From Cyclina sinensis (taxonomy: Eukaryota > Mollusca > Bivalvia > Venerida > Veneridae), in the NCBI GenBank assembly GCA_012932295.1, contig JAAONU010000001.1, positions 620,001-684,000 of the forward strand: 64,000 nucleotides of DNA, in the 5' to 3' direction. Position numbers and translations under genes: made by a program. The stretch's first letter is position 1, and each line of letters begins with the position of its first letter. Under the pieces are notes generated by a model that saw nothing but the letters and a program-made list of their open reading frames with translations, was not told the origin of the DNA and searched no databases. This document shows, piece by piece, positions 1 to 13,560 of this stretch.

Positions 1-390
1 AAACATTTTCTGGAAAATGTTTTGTTATAATACGACTGTTAACACTCTCAAGAACTATCTGAATCTTGTCAATAATCTTATTATATAAAACTACTGTTGA
101 TGCGTTGAACGCTTTCGTATATGTTTTGAAGATTTAACGGTTCATATACTGACGTTTTAAAGTGGGAAAATGCTATTTTCTGAAGAAGAAAAAAGAGAAA
201 AAAGTACAACCCAGTTATCCAATTTCCTGTTGAAAAAAAGTCAAAATTTCATTCGTTTACGAATAATATCATAGCTTGACGCTTCACAATATACCGTAGC
301 TAGAAACAATTGACAACTTACTTTTTAACTTAATACACATGCATTTTACAAACTAACAAGGAATCATTTGAAACAGTGTATGAACAAAAA

Positions 391-411
391 GATAGATAGA
401 TAGATAGATAG
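391..411. repeat. (GATA)n microsatellite
   Basis: About five tandem GATA units inside duplication copy A. I did not see the same run at the matching place in copy B. Confidence 0.85.
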
Positions 412-1484
412 ACTTTTAGTAATATATTACACCTTTTAGAAGCTTCAGCCACTCTAGTTTTGAAGCATTTCTTATACTTTGTTATATCTGCAAGCGTTTT
501 CAAGGCTTATACCGATTTATTTAAAATTTTAAATATGTCTTATCGGAAACATGAATAAAGTGTAAATGATAGACTTAAAGTAGGTCTAGATCGTTTAATA
601 GGTTTTTTGCGACCAATGTATACACTCCATTAACAACAACAACAAGCGACGACAACAACAACTACAACAACACAGAAATAAATAAATTAATTAATTAATA
701 AATACACTGAATGAGTATTAAGCTGGCAAGGTTTTACTAGTGTAATTGTAACACTATTACGTAATGAACTTTCATTAAGTGAATAAGTCTATGTTCTGGT
801 CTGTTCTGTTCTGATAACTGTTAACAATCATATTTCTATAAGAGGCCAGTATGAATTAAAATGATGAGTGTCAGTATTTCCCAACCATTTGTTTTATTTA
901 TTTACACAAATGTTAGAACAGAAAGAGACAATTTATAGCACTGGTATCAGCTGATGATTGAGGGTAGTAATATTACCAACTGAAATGGTCTGGCTTTTTA
1001 CATAGACCAGTTTCGTTCTAAACAAATGAATTATTCATTAACACTTTAGGCTTATCACTTTGCATGTGTCGGAAAGGAAATTGTATCTTTGTTTATAATG
1101 CTTATATATCGCATTATCTTAATTTGTAAGAACACCAGTTACTTAATGAAAATCAAACTGCATTTAGTCATAAACGCTTGCTGTGTCTCGAATTTCATGC
1201 ACAAATATTATCAACGCTTCTGACACATGTCTCTATCATACTTGTGTTGCATTTACATATTTATAAATGTTTTCAATTGAGGCTACAAGCCAGTATTCAT
1301 CTAAACGATTGGGGAAAGCGATCAACATTGTAGCCTTTTCAATATAAGCCACACTTAAAGCATTCCTTTTACATACATCTACGTATTTCTAATGGCTTTG
1401 AAGGCTAAACAAAACGTATTCACAATTTCGAATAAATAATACTGCTTTTAATCAGTAATACTAATAGGAATGGTCAATGAAGTT

Positions 1485-1945
1485 CAACCCCGGCAAGTTT
1501 AAAGTACACAGAATACACAGGAAAAAGAAAGTTTTCATCTTTCCTTAGACCCTACATAGCACTAATGTAATAATCACAGAAAATGCAAAATACCTAGGAG
1601 TTACTATAAGTACAAACCTTAACTAATCATCCCACATAAACAATATCACAAACAAAGCAATAAAAAACAGCTCAAGATTCATCAGACGAAATGTCACAAC
1701 ACAAAAACGGCTCAAAGAAACAGCATACAAAACATATGTACGACCCAAAGTCGAATACTGCTCAACCATATGGCATCCCTTGGCTGAAATACCTCATTCA
1801 CAATAAAATTCGTCCAGAGCTCAGCCGCAAGGTATGTTCATAATGATTACCACTATACAAGCATTGTAACAAACATGATTATGGAATTAAAATAGTCAAC
1901 ATTCCAGCAAAGGCAAAATCAAGCCAGCCTGATCATGCTTTAAAA
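1485..1945 (+). pseudogene. LINE reverse transcriptase remnant (CR1/L2-like C-terminal part)
   Basis: The plus strand translates to the part of non-LTR reverse transcriptases that follows the catalytic domain. The recognisable segments are AKYLGVTIS, HINNITNKA, LKETAYKTYVRPKVEYCST and SSAARYVHNDYHYTSIVTNM. An in-frame stop follows TISTNLN, and a frame break separates the IWHPLAE and SSAARY segments, so it is dead. Only about 0.45 kb remains. The copy B counterpart (around 15,030-15,060) runs straight from TCAGTATTACTGA to GCAAAACAACTGATT, so the insertion postdates the duplication. The assignment rests on motif recognition only. Confidence 0.75.
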
Positions 1946-3868
1946 AATTAATAAAAAAATGTTTTCTTTGCTTTTATCTTTGACAATTTTAATGTTCCTT
2001 ACACGGATTTGCGAAAACAACTACGTTTTCTGTAATAACGGTACTTTCGCTTGTACATACTTACGATGCAACTTTTTCGACGGTCTTCCTAGTACAAAAT
2101 TTTATTTGCGGTCCTTTTTTGTATTAGTAATAACGATTGACCATTTTGTCCGGAAATGACAAATGATTTGATATGGATCATGGGTTGGTAATTACGTCAT
2201 TGATAACGGTCAAAAATGTTAACGTAATTTGTCGTTCCATTTATGATTCTTATCAATGAAAATAAGTGTACTTCTTAGTTCGTTATTACTTATATTTATG
2301 AACCTTATTTGATTTGCATCTCAGTAGGACAACAGTTGGCATTAACAGCTACGTCAAAAAATATAAGCTTACTCAGATCTGAGAAGTTTTACCCTTAATC
2401 GGATAATCGTTTATTGACATCAGCGATTAATGCAACTTTTTCATATAGAAAGGAATTATATGAACAAAATATCCTTGAATTCTTTGTAAAAACGAGGACA
2501 GATTGTTCGTCTCATAAACTACAAAAACGTGTGTATTCTGTTTTGTGTGCAAAAATAAACAAAGTTTGCGACATTTTCTCATTTATAACTTAAATGAAGA
2601 TTTTCAACTTCGTATATTAGTTTTAGAGAAGGGATTTGAGACATTATGAATGATTCAGTAACAATTCTTTACAGTTAATGTACAAAAAATATTGATATAT
2701 CGCTAGAGAGAAGTTCTAATACAATAATGTCAGCATGATGTGTTTTGTAAGAACAGCAAAGTAAACATTTGATAATTCTAAGAAGATTCACGGTAATATC
2801 TGTGAGTTATCTACAAGTTAGGTTGTTAATACTTTCAATAACTTTCAGACATATTTCAGTATTCTAATTTCAATATACCACACCTGACTATTTGTCAGCA
2901 AGTTTTTATCACACTCTCTTTGACGTCTCATTTTTCACCACATAGCAGATTTTCTGAAATCTGTTAAAAACAAAATTTCTAAGAATACAGCGTGTTCAAA
3001 TATAGTCTTAGATTTATTTTTTTTGTATTTTTTAAGCTTGCATTACCATTTTCAAACAACAGTTTTATTAAATATTTACACTTTATTTGAATAAGAACAA
3101 AAGAGCACCTTTAAACTAAAACCAAGTCAATTCAAAGTTTTATTGCCATTAAAGATTTATACAACGTTCAGGGTCAAATATGATATACAAACATATATAT
3201 CGGCGGAGAATGTTTCACCAAAAAAAAAAAAAAAGAACATCTGCTTAGTAATTCACTTACTGTTTTAAAATTAACACCTTAACGAATGTTCTGTAAATCT
3301 TATGTTGAAAAGGAGTTGATATCCATTGCAGGGGTGTAAAAATGCAGTCCTCGATCTAAGCCATCAATTTAGGGAATGCATATGAGACACAAGACAAAAA
3401 AGCAACTGTAAAATATAGGAAAAGTAATTGTTATTCAGCCGTGACCTTGGAAAATGATCGAACCTCAAAAACTCGTAGGTTTACCATATTTCTAATAAAG
3501 ATTTTTAGCTAGTATAATAAATCTAATTATATTAATTATAATGCTCTCTTAAATAGTGTTATCAAAACTGGTACAAAGTTTATCATACAAACTTGACACA
3601 GCCATGTATATGGGAAATATAAACGTCACGAGTATCGAATGAACATCAATCATACAAAGTATTATAAAATACTTCATAGATTTTTAAATATTTACATATT
3701 TATACTTTTGCACATAATAAAATAAATCTGACTGAACAATTGTATTAAAATACATGAATATAAATTTAAATATATTCTGTTAATACACTTGAGAAAATCT
3801 GTTCAGATAAATTAATGTCAATGGCCAAATACGAACTTTTAATCCCTTAAAATGTACTCTAGGTAATA

Positions 3869-5380
3869 TACTGACGGAAAAATATAACTGTGCATACTTC
3901 AAGGTATAGAATTTTTTTTAATATTAGGAATAGTAACATAAAACTTTGCAAATTAGCCAATCAACGTTTTATTTCTAACAATCAATACAAACACTTCATC
4001 ATGTAAAACAATTTTTACAGTAACAAGGCGCAGAAGTTGACAGGTATGAAATCTGATTTCACAAGGTCAGTATCGTGTGTGGCTTCCATTGGCGTTCAAG
4101 CAAGCACGGCAGCGACGAGGCATAGAGGCAACTAAGTTGGCGATAACTGCCTGTGGAATGGTGTTCCAGATGTTGACCAATGTCTGCGCTAGTTGGTCCA
4201 GCGTGAGAGGTTGGTTACGTCTTTGACGGAGGCGTCTCTTCATCCCATCCCAAACGTGCTCAATTGGTGAAAGATCTGGTGAAACAGCGGGCCAGGGTAA
4301 GACACTCACGTTTTGCTGAGCCAGAAACCCGGTAACTACACGTGCTACATGTGGCCGAGCGTTGTCTTGTTGAAACGTCATGTTACGCCCTTGACGTTGA
4401 AGAAATGGCAGCACGTGGGGTATGACAATCTCATCTCTGTAACGAGCACCCGTTAAATTGCCACGGACAATTACAAGCTGGGTCCTGCCTTGAGATGAGA
4501 TACCTCCCCAAACCATTATCGACCCACCACCACCAAAACGTTGACGTTGAAAAACACAGGGATCCAAGTAACGTTCTCCGCGACGCCTGTATACACGAAC
4601 TCGTCCGTCCGAACTTTCTAAGTGAAACCGCGACTCGTCAGTAAACAGAACATTATTCCAATATGCTCTTGGAAGCCTTAGATACTGTCTACACCACTGA
4701 CGTCGACGTTGTCGATGACGTAAGAGAAGAGTAGGACGTATCGCAGGACGTCGTGGAGTAAAGCTGTGCTCTCTTAATCGGTTTCTAACAGTTCGTCCAC
4801 TGATAGGTCTCAAGCCAGGAATTGTTCGTGCTGTTAATGTGGCCGGTTGAAATCGATTCCGTAGGTGTGTAAGCCGGATATAATTGTCTTGACGGATTGA
4901 CGTCACACGTGGACGCCCTGGACGTGGTAGATCACGGACGTTGCCACTTTGCTGAAATCGTCGCCAAAGTGCTGATATGGTGTTTCGGTGAACACCAAAA
5001 CGCTGCGCAACCGCATTTTGAGCAATGCCTGCTTGGAGCATACCGACGGCACGTAGGCGATCATTTTCTGAGATGCGTGGCATTGTCTTCAAAGACTTAA
5101 AATCCAAATGAAGGTGTTTTTCTGAACTGCTGGGTAGCTCACTATAATTTGACGGTTAAAATAACTCGAAACAGCATGTACGAGGATGTTAACATAAAGA
5201 AACACGTAAAAAGCGCGACCGTTACGGGCTATAAATTTTGCACGTGCAACTCGCGAAAAGCAGTATTATTGAAACAAGATTACCTTGTGAATTACACAAA
5301 AGAAATCTGCTAAAATAATTTTATACCTAATAAAAGATATTAAGTATTTTAGTGTGCACAGTTATATTTTTCCGTCAGTA
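3869..5380 (-). mobile_element. Complete Tc1/mariner-family DNA transposon
   Basis: The element is 1512 bp and encodes one uninterrupted transposase on the minus strand. Perfect 26-bp terminal inverted repeats lie at 3869-3894 and 5355-5380, starting TACTGACGGAAAAATATAAC. TA dinucleotides at 3867-3868 and 5381-5382 flank both ends, as expected for Tc1 insertion into TA. The matching part of copy B (around 16,880-16,900) lacks the element. Base composition inside is clearly richer in GC than its surroundings. Perfect repeats and an open frame suggest a recent and possibly still mobile copy. Confidence 0.95.
4067..5107 (-). CDS. Tc1-type transposase (DD34E)
   Basis: This encodes the cut-and-paste transposase of the surrounding element, which binds the terminal repeats and moves the element into TA sites. 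The frame is 346 residues from the first ATG. The second ATG at 5083 (MPRISEND) gives 338 residues and is the more typical start. An N-terminal helix-turn-helix region (about residues 12-60) is followed by an arginine-rich PRPGRPR linker, as in Tc1 paired-type DNA-binding domains. The catalytic triad is visible: D157 in FTDESRF, D248 in FQQDNARPH and E283 in SPIEHVWD. There are 34 residues between the last two, so it is DD34E. No stop or frameshift is present. Activity is inferred, not shown. Confidence 0.95.
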   Translation of the reverse strand: MDFKSLKTMPRISENDRLRAVGMLQAGIAQNAVAQRFGVHRNTISALWRRFQQSGNVRDLPRPGRPRVTSIRQDNYIRLTHLRNRFQPATLTARTIPGLRPISGRTVRNRLREHSFTPRRPAIRPTLLLRHRQRRRQWCRQYLRLPRAYWNNVLFTDESRFHLESSDGRVRVYRRRGERYLDPCVFQRQRFGGGGSIMVWGGISSQGRTQLVIVRGNLTGARYRDEIVIPHVLPFLQRQGRNMTFQQDNARPHVARVVTGFLAQQNVSVLPWPAVSPDLSPIEHVWDGMKRRLRQRRNQPLTLDQLAQTLVNIWNTIPQAVIANLVASMPRRCRACLNANGSHTRY

Positions 5381-8300
5381 TATGTTAACGGATGCGATCT
5401 TTGACCAATGTTTTCTGTCTTTTTACTTTTAAATGTTCTTTAAATTTTCGTCCTAATGATTTGAAAAATAAGAAATCACCTGGAAGGATATTTCTGATTG
5501 TAAATTTAGTCTTCTTAACTATTTGAACTCCTATCTAAAGAAAAGATAAAAAGCATAATAGACATAATATAATATTCAAAGTTGTATAACATTCCTGACA
5601 CCAAGAAAATAATAAAGACAAATAGGATAAATTGATGTTTCGTCAAATGGATACCTACTTATGTTTGGCAATGAACAAAATATGATTTTGATGTAAAAGT
5701 TGGTTTTGAAATGCTCTAATATAAGTACAAAAGAAATAATACTTAAGCCGCTATAAATAATAGTAGGGGTGATTGTTTAAAGTAGGTTTCTTTATTATTA
5801 AAACAATAAACTAAATGGTAATATTGTTATATATTCATGTTCCATCGTGATATTATTACTAATACTAGATGAGTTAAAAGTAAAGCAGTTGCTTCTGCAT
5901 GTCATCGATATGCAGCTAATATTTCTGTGATTAATTAATAGGAAATTGAGATAGAAGCTGTCATCATTTTCCGATCAGTTTGATCAACTTTACAAACCCC
6001 TGGCAAAAATGAGAGAGCTGTCGGTGCTTATTTATAATGTATCTCGGCAATAAATTTGATTTCATAACTTATGTCTACACTTTAAGGTGTTCAATGATTA
6101 AATCTCATAATAAAGGTGTCTTATAAGCGTACCATTGTAGTATAATTGCCATTACTAATGTTTTATTTGAAAAAAGCATCACGTAAATCATAGTTGTAGG
6201 GCAACCGATGTAGCAAAATATGAATTAATATAAAGTGTAAAATTAATGATATGTGAAATGAAATTAACATTTTCAATAGACAACCGAATGTGGCTTGAGC
6301 TGATTATATTGAGATAATTCAAGATTCAACCCTCTCTCCCCGTCCCACCCCGAATATTAGACAATAGATTTATCTATTATGGTGATATATATTTAGTTTT
6401 CTAAAAGCCCCATTAATACTTTCAAAATAATAAATTCTCTGAACAGTATTTAAAAGTGATATTATGGGGCAGTTGAGTAAAAAATATGGTAATTGATCCT
6501 CTAAAAGAAATACATATGTATACTCGTATTTATTTATACGAGATCTTTCACTTCATAACAAACATATATTCAAGTATTGATATGAGCACAGATCTTTTTG
6601 TATTTACAAAAGCACTGGTAGACCTTACATCAATAACTTTTCCGCTACATTGGAGGTACCTATTTCTTGGAAGGAAATCATTGGAAGTAAAATAGTAGAT
6701 AGCAAAAGCAAATAGCAAAAACTGCTTACAGAAAAATATCACCCTGTACAATTAAATGGATCTATTCGTTATATAAGCTGTGGTGTCTTTGGTATCTTTG
6801 CATTTGCTTAGAGCATTCTTCTTTTTGAAATGCTAGTGCACGCTGGAATATTGTATACGATTATTTTTTAAATTTGTTTTCAATTTTAAAATTTCCAACA
6901 TCTGAAAAACTGTATATTTCTAAAATATAATAATAACTGAAACCCTTGTATAATAAAGTGTTTCAAAGCTCAGTCCGTTTTTCCTTTTGTTTATGAATAA
7001 GGTAATGCATATTTTAAAAAGAAATTATAAATCATAGGATTTCAAGACTTATTTACGTTTGTCACTTAAATTATATCACGTAAAAGCTACACTTCCTCCG
7101 AGCCTTGTAACAAAATTAAAAGCTAATATAATTCTGCTATATATGCATCTCAAACAGCGGTTTTAATAATTCGACCAATTATACCATCAGTTCAAACAAT
7201 ATCTTGCATAAATCAAAAACGAGTGTTGATGCCATATACCACTGTTTGCTTTTGCAAATCATTTCTTTCAAGAAACGATTGGCAAATTATTGTAATTTAA
7301 ATACACGTCTTGTTTTAAATACAGAATAAATTTGACAGTTTTGTGAATTCATTACTTTTAACAAGTGAAATATGCATTTTTTTCCTCAAAAATATTTCAT
7401 TGTTTAGCTCATCTCATTATAATATAAGTTAAATGTTATATAAGTTTTAAAAAGTTTGCCGCGGCGATTTTGGGCCGCTCATAATTCAAAGCTGTTAAAC
7501 TGTAATTTGTCCATGTTTTAGTACTTATGATAGAATGCATTTGAATCTAAATTTGTTCACCTTTATCATGTCTATTATGTCACAAAATAAGCTTACTCTG
7601 TACGCTGCATCACTCCGTTATGTAAATAACCATGATATATTCCGGTACCAGATCAATGAAAATATGATAGGGGGTGTCATCATTTCCTGTATAATCATAT
7701 CTGCTGGTAAAATAAACACATTCACGGAAGAAGATAGCTTTTATCAATGTCGTTATTCATTTGTAACCATGGCATGGATGAAACGATAAAGATCATCTTA
7801 AATCTGCAGATGAATTTTATGCAACAAAATTATTTTCCGTTTCTATATAGAAATTGTTGTGTTTTCCGCTTCTGGTCGTTTAACCTGTTCGAAATAAGTG
7901 AAATAAATAAAATACTCTTTAGATATCAACTGCAAGTATGTACTAAGTAAAATGCATTTCTCAAATTAAACTGTGATTGTCGAAGCTTTGATATGATAAA
8001 TTTGTTTCGTGGTTAAATACAGTGTCCAAATATGTAAAGCTGTTTTTAAAACATCCGTAGAAAAGAGATAAAATTAATTATAGTTCTATTTTCATTTTAT
8101 AATAACTGTGTGTTGATTGCAATTGTTGTAGGGTCTCATTTCATCATTACTCGTTGTTGCTTGCAGTATTGACCTGGTTCGAAGAAGCCAAGGAGACAAA
8201 CTGTCATTACCTTTTTACACTGAGACTAATAACAAGGTGCCGGAGTTGATCACATGACCTTGATATACTGTAATCAGCCGGACTTCTTTCAATCAAACTT

Positions 8301-9270
8301 TTATCGATATAGCACTTGCATTTTGTTTAATTTTTTGTCGGTAAAGAGCAAAAGAAAGAATGTGACAGGATAAATAAAATAACAGGTTAGTGTTGTGGAG
8401 CCGAAAAAAAAGTTTATCTGAGTCGAAATTGACCGGGTTTGCTTTCGGCTCACCAGATAAATTTCTACGTCTTGCCAGATAAACGTGCTCAATCCTGGAC
8501 ACTATCCTATTATTCCCTATTTATTTGGATCATTTAACATTTTGCTAATGCATCACGATAAAGCCTTTATAACTCTTTTTCTTTCTAAATGTTTTTATTT
8601 ACAATTATTTAAGAATGATTATTTGCCTTAACTAATGGATTCATTTTGACGATATTTACGTAGATCATCTCATTATTTCCGAAAAAATCACTCCTATAAT
8701 TAATTGATAAAAGATGTGCAAACAGATATTTCTTAGTGAAAACAATTTGCAATAAAATTCTTAGCAAATAAAATTCATTTTTGTGTGATTTGCCAATTAT
8801 TGCAAAAAACATTTACCTCGACTTTCCGTAGAAAGTGATACAGCATTGCACACCCAATTTGTCAGCGTCAGTAGCATTCGGTGTCCACCTGTACAAATCA
8901 ATGTAGATTACTGTAAACCCCATCTATGGATACTTCCAAAACAGAAAGCTACTACCGTTTATAGTGATTTCGTTCGGTTTATTGCCTGTGTCAAACAAAA
9001 TACGTTTATCCATTCTGTTACCTCTGACTACAATGCCTTCTGGATAGTTTTGCTGTTATATGAATTTAACCAAATTTGTGCTGTATCTAAAATTTTATAT
9101 AAGTGGGAACATTTTGTAGACCAGCCAAGACTTCTAGTATGAGTGTAACGTTTGAGTAACGTGCAAATGGCACGAAATCTGTTTCTTCTCTCAGTTCCTT
9201 TGTAACATAGCTAAATGTGTAGAAAAGCACAATGGCCAGTAGTTCAGGTAGTGCAAGCAATCTTCCAGTA

Positions 9271-12200
9271 TTTCAACATAAAGTACAGTGTAATGTTAAG
9301 GATATCTTATGTATGTAGATCCATTGTTCTCTGACCAGTGGTAAATTGTTTTAGTGGTGTTCTTTAGTTGCAAAAGGTGCTCCCTTATTTGCATTCCATT
9401 ATTTTATTTTGCCTTACGCATGATATTATTAAGTGGATACGACAGAAACAATGTTAAAGTTTGGTACATATAATGTGTTAAATTCCACATGTTATCTCCT
9501 GGCTTTTAAAACCACTGCATTCACATACATCCATGGAGACAAAGGGACTGAGGTTAAACTTATATACAGCAACACTGTATTATCTAAACGAGTCCATGAT
9601 GTTTTATCAACATTTTGCTTTTTCTTTATTAATGATTCAATATGTCTAACAGTGCTACACAATAAATACATTAATACATAATAAGTTATTATCGTATTTA
9701 CAAACTTCAAATAAGTATGTAATTCCATTTAGCAACAGCAGGTGAGAAAATAATATTGTTTTGAAATATATATTTTTGTCGACCTTTTGAACCATTTGAG
9801 TTGCTGTAAATATGTTATGAATGAAAACGAAGTGATCACAAATTTTCTTGGAATCCTTTTATCGACTGTTATATCTTTTATAGCGCCATGAAATATTGAC
9901 ATCTTATCTGATTCGAGAAGATCTATAAAGATAGCTGAATAGTGAGATAAGGTTTTTAAATTACCGTGACCAAACAATTTACACACTTCTAATCAAAGAG
10001 ATACTATTTAGATATATTTCTAACGGATAAAAAATCAATTAATTTTATGTATATAAGAGTTTGTTTTACATTTTCTACTCTTCATAGATACCAGTTTTTT
10101 ATAATACAATTATTTGAATTATTTTGTAAAATATAATTCATAACATAATCCATTTTAAAAAGGAAGTTTCAAATAAGTCCCTAAAAAAATGCCTATTTGT
10201 GCTATTGTAAAACCAACATTTGTTCAAAAAGAAATAAAAGATCAATGATATAAGGTACTTAATATAATAATCTTGGTATTTACGATTTAAATATGCAATA
10301 TGAAATTTAGTCTTTATTTTGTAATGTTGAATGAGATTTCTATTTAGCGATCAATTATCTGTATTTTTTCTGTCTCTCAGTACTCCTGGGTAAATGGTAC
10401 ATGTAATTACAGAAACATAAACGTCTGAGTTTAACTTCTTAAACTCGGCATTCAGCTAAAATTAAAAAAACAAGAAAATTCATACAACCTGGAGTTAAAA
10501 CGTTGCCGGTTCTGAATGGTAATACAGATATAAGTGGGTTGTGTCTTGAGAGTATCAAACGTGCTATCAAATTTTACATTTTCAGGGTTTTTACTTTCAA
10601 ATGATCGACTGTTTTGAATTAACCTTTGTTAGTTTTTATTGCAGTATGTCTACCAGAAATTATATAAATATCAGAATAAAAATGCAAGAAAACATTTCTA
10701 TTAATCATTTTGACATCAAGGACGTCATACCATGTAACATGCAACATATAGCTGAGAGGTTATTTTGTGATTCATATCCATGTTTAAGTAGCATTTGAAG
10801 ACTGAACTTTCTAAAACTGCTTTTTACAGAAATTCAGAGAAGGGAGACAAATTGTGTGTTTGCAGAAACAGTTTATAAGTTTGTGACGTCAACTTTTGAC
10901 GTCATTTTCTTAATGATGTCAAATTGATAAGATTGTTGACTTTGTTAGGTCACGTCACAAGTGTATCTATCTAGAGTTGAGGAAGATATTTGAAAATATT
11001 TGTATGCAATATTTAACTGATATAATCAATCTCAACCAGTCTAGCAAAACATTTAAATGTTCGCGGAGGAGTAATTTGTATCGCCAGTTGCTGTTAGGAA
11101 ATAAACAGTGGTTTGAAAAGGGAAATTGAAATATTTGTTTCGTGTTAACTGTAAAATATAGTGTCAAAAAATGTAAAGATTGTTTTTGAAACATCCACAG
11201 CAAAAGAGATTAAATTAATCACAGTTTTATTTCATTTTTAACAGAGAAGTCTGAGTTGTTTGCAATTGTTGTAGTGTCTGATGTCATCATTACTCGTTTT
11301 TATTCGTGCAGTCCCTGGTACAAAGAAATCAAGGTAACGAATTGCCAAATCCCTTTTTGATCCTGTCACTAATAACAATTTCGAGCTAATAGCAAGGTGC
11401 CGTACATTTTACTTTATCTACGGCAGTTGGCCATGTGACCTTGATATAAGGTAACCTGATCATGTGATCAGCCGGACTACTTTCAATCAGACTTTCATTG
11501 ATGTAGCGCTTGCATTTTTTGTCGGTAAAAAGCAAAAGAAAGAGTGTGACAGGATAAATAGAATAATAAAAAAAATATCTAGCTGGGCTCCGAAATTTAT
11601 CGGGTTCGCCTTCGGCCTTCTTGCCAGTTAAATGTTTGTCCATCATCGACACCATCCCATTATTTTCTATGTATTTGAATCATTTAACATTTTGTAAATG
11701 ATTGTCTTCCTCAAACATTCACAAATATATTTTTTTCTAATTATTTTTACCTAACATAATTTATTTAACAAATAGATAATAAAATGTTTATAACACGTTA
11801 CTTGACGTTTTCTATGACAATGATTAAATAAAGATACATGCATTATTAGACGGATATCATAAAGACTTGCGAACACTGATCTTGTAGTCATAAACGTTCC
11901 TCTGCAGAAACAGATTTATGAACTCTTAAGAAATACAATGATAAGGCAAAAAATGATTAGTTACATCAGAAAACCTCCAATTTATATCAGTTTGGATTGT
12001 TTGGTTGTTAACGTTATAATTTATAATTGTATTGGTACATTTCTTCTTAGTAACGGTGGTTTAAGACTGTTCCCATATTTGAAAAGGTACCTTGCGGCCC
12101 CATAGCTTCTCTTTGATTGATGACATCTACGGTTTTGAAATATAGTATTGTTCAAAGTCGAGATTCATCAAAATATGCACAAATGGTCATGATGCTGAAG

Positions 12201-13560
12201 CCTAATGATGCTTCAAAACACGTCAAATAACATTTCCCTTCAAAATAACATAAATTTTACAAATAGCTCTTATCTGTCATTCTGTTATGACACCAAACGA
12301 TAATTTTATTTACATTTGCATCTAGTAATTAAAATGATTAATAAATACATACACTATCAACCCATCATGTCAGCAGGTCGTAAAACAAATTCAGTTCATT
12401 TTATATCTTACAATAGAGTGCATTTGAATCTAAATTAGTCTTTACTTATCTGATTTTCTATCTTCACTAATAAATTGAATGCGTAGTTTGCTGTTTTGGA
12501 AAGACTTTGATGGTGATTTGTTTTTGTAATTGATTGACAACAATTAAAATATTGTGTCATCATTTCAAGTTCAGGTATACCAGCTGCTTCTAAAACAGGT
12601 TTTCAACAATATTAATGAGGCGCATAACAATGATATATTACTTATAATTCATTTCAAATACTACCCTGAATCAAATTGATCGAAATTGGTTAAAATTAAA
12701 TTTAGACAAGACGTTTCTTAAATGTGTTCAGAAGATATGTTTTGGAAACTGATATTAGAGTAATTTTCACAAATCAAGGACAAACAAAGGTGCAAAGATT
12801 CCGATAACAATTTGGTGAATTAAATGCAAACAAGGTTGCAGTAATTGCTTGTCTTGATAATTATTTCTTTTGTTTTGCTTTTAAGGTCAACTCTAACAAA
12901 AAGAAGAAATGTGAACAGAATACAATTAACAACAGTTACAGTCCATAGGTACATCTACAGTATAAGTCATTTTTATTAACAACTAGCAATTTTCCCTTTT
13001 CCTTGTTATACTTGCAAGCCCTCGCAATTTTTCTTCCTGAAAAGAGTGTTTGTTTTCCTTGGGGACGTCAGCTGTGCAGCTGTAGAGAGTGCTTTTAGGA
13101 TCAAAATATATTTTAAGTTTTCTTTTGCTGTGTGGTGGCAACACAGAATATATCAATCAATTTAAATATAGATATCACAGCGATCTTTCAGAAACACGCT
13201 ATTACATTTCTGTTATAACACCTGCAATAAAAGTCTGTATTCGCAATGTTTAATGTGGTTTCCATGTCAAAACTTAACTACTCAGTTTGCCTGCAGTTTC
13301 CATGCTATTGTCTCATTGAAAGAGTTATTAAAGCGTGTCTGTTTGAGCAAACGTTAACTTGTCACGTAAAAACCAAACGAGAAAGTTACCATCTAAGCTG
13401 CAGAGACAACTGAACCATGGCAAATTTACTTTATACTATAGTAGTTTGTATAGTTTGATATAAGCAAAATACAGTTAATTGAATTCTAGAATAATGTATA
13501 TTGACTGCATTTTTAACTGACAATGCAGATAACTTAATTAGTTCTCAAAAAAGTATGTTA
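9271..13560. other. Spacer between duplication copies; no gene seen
   Basis: This is AT-rich sequence without a recognisable protein or RNA gene. It contains a partial third copy of the duplicated block (about 11,141-11,700). A short further similarity lies around 12,412-12,440 (TGCATTTGAATCTAAATTAG, compare 7535). Open frames here are short and lack codon structure or known motifs. Confidence 0.6.
11141..11700. repeat. Partial third copy of the duplicated block
   Basis: This stretch matches about 8,007-8,540 of copy A and about 21,380-22,090 of copy B. Shared strings include GCAATTGTTGTAG, ATCAGCCGGACT, TTTTTGTCGGTAAA and GTGTGACAGGATAAATA. Further homology to either side is weak. It shows that the block has been copied, in part, more than once. 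Confidence 0.75.

Larger units (their letters stand above)
1..9270. repeat. Segmental duplication, copy A
   Basis: This block is colinear with about 13,560-22,840. Matching landmarks include GACTGTTAAC at 35 and 13606, CATTTGAATCTAAATTTG at 7538 and 20877, and GCAAATGGCACGAAATC at 9162 and 22753. The left edge is cut by the window, so the real unit may be longer. Copy A alone contains a LINE remnant (about 1485-1945) and a Tc1 transposon (3869-5380). I found no open frame that stays open in both copies, so the duplicated DNA looks non-coding. Confidence 0.85.

Noticed and set aside
7535..7789. Open frame of 84 codons in copy A
   Set aside because: The matching stretch in copy B (from 20878) hits a stop and shifts frame, so it is not conserved as protein.
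8846..9142. Open frame of 98 codons in copy A
   Set aside because: The copy B counterpart (around 22,410-22,720) is broken by indels and a poly(T) run; no known motif.
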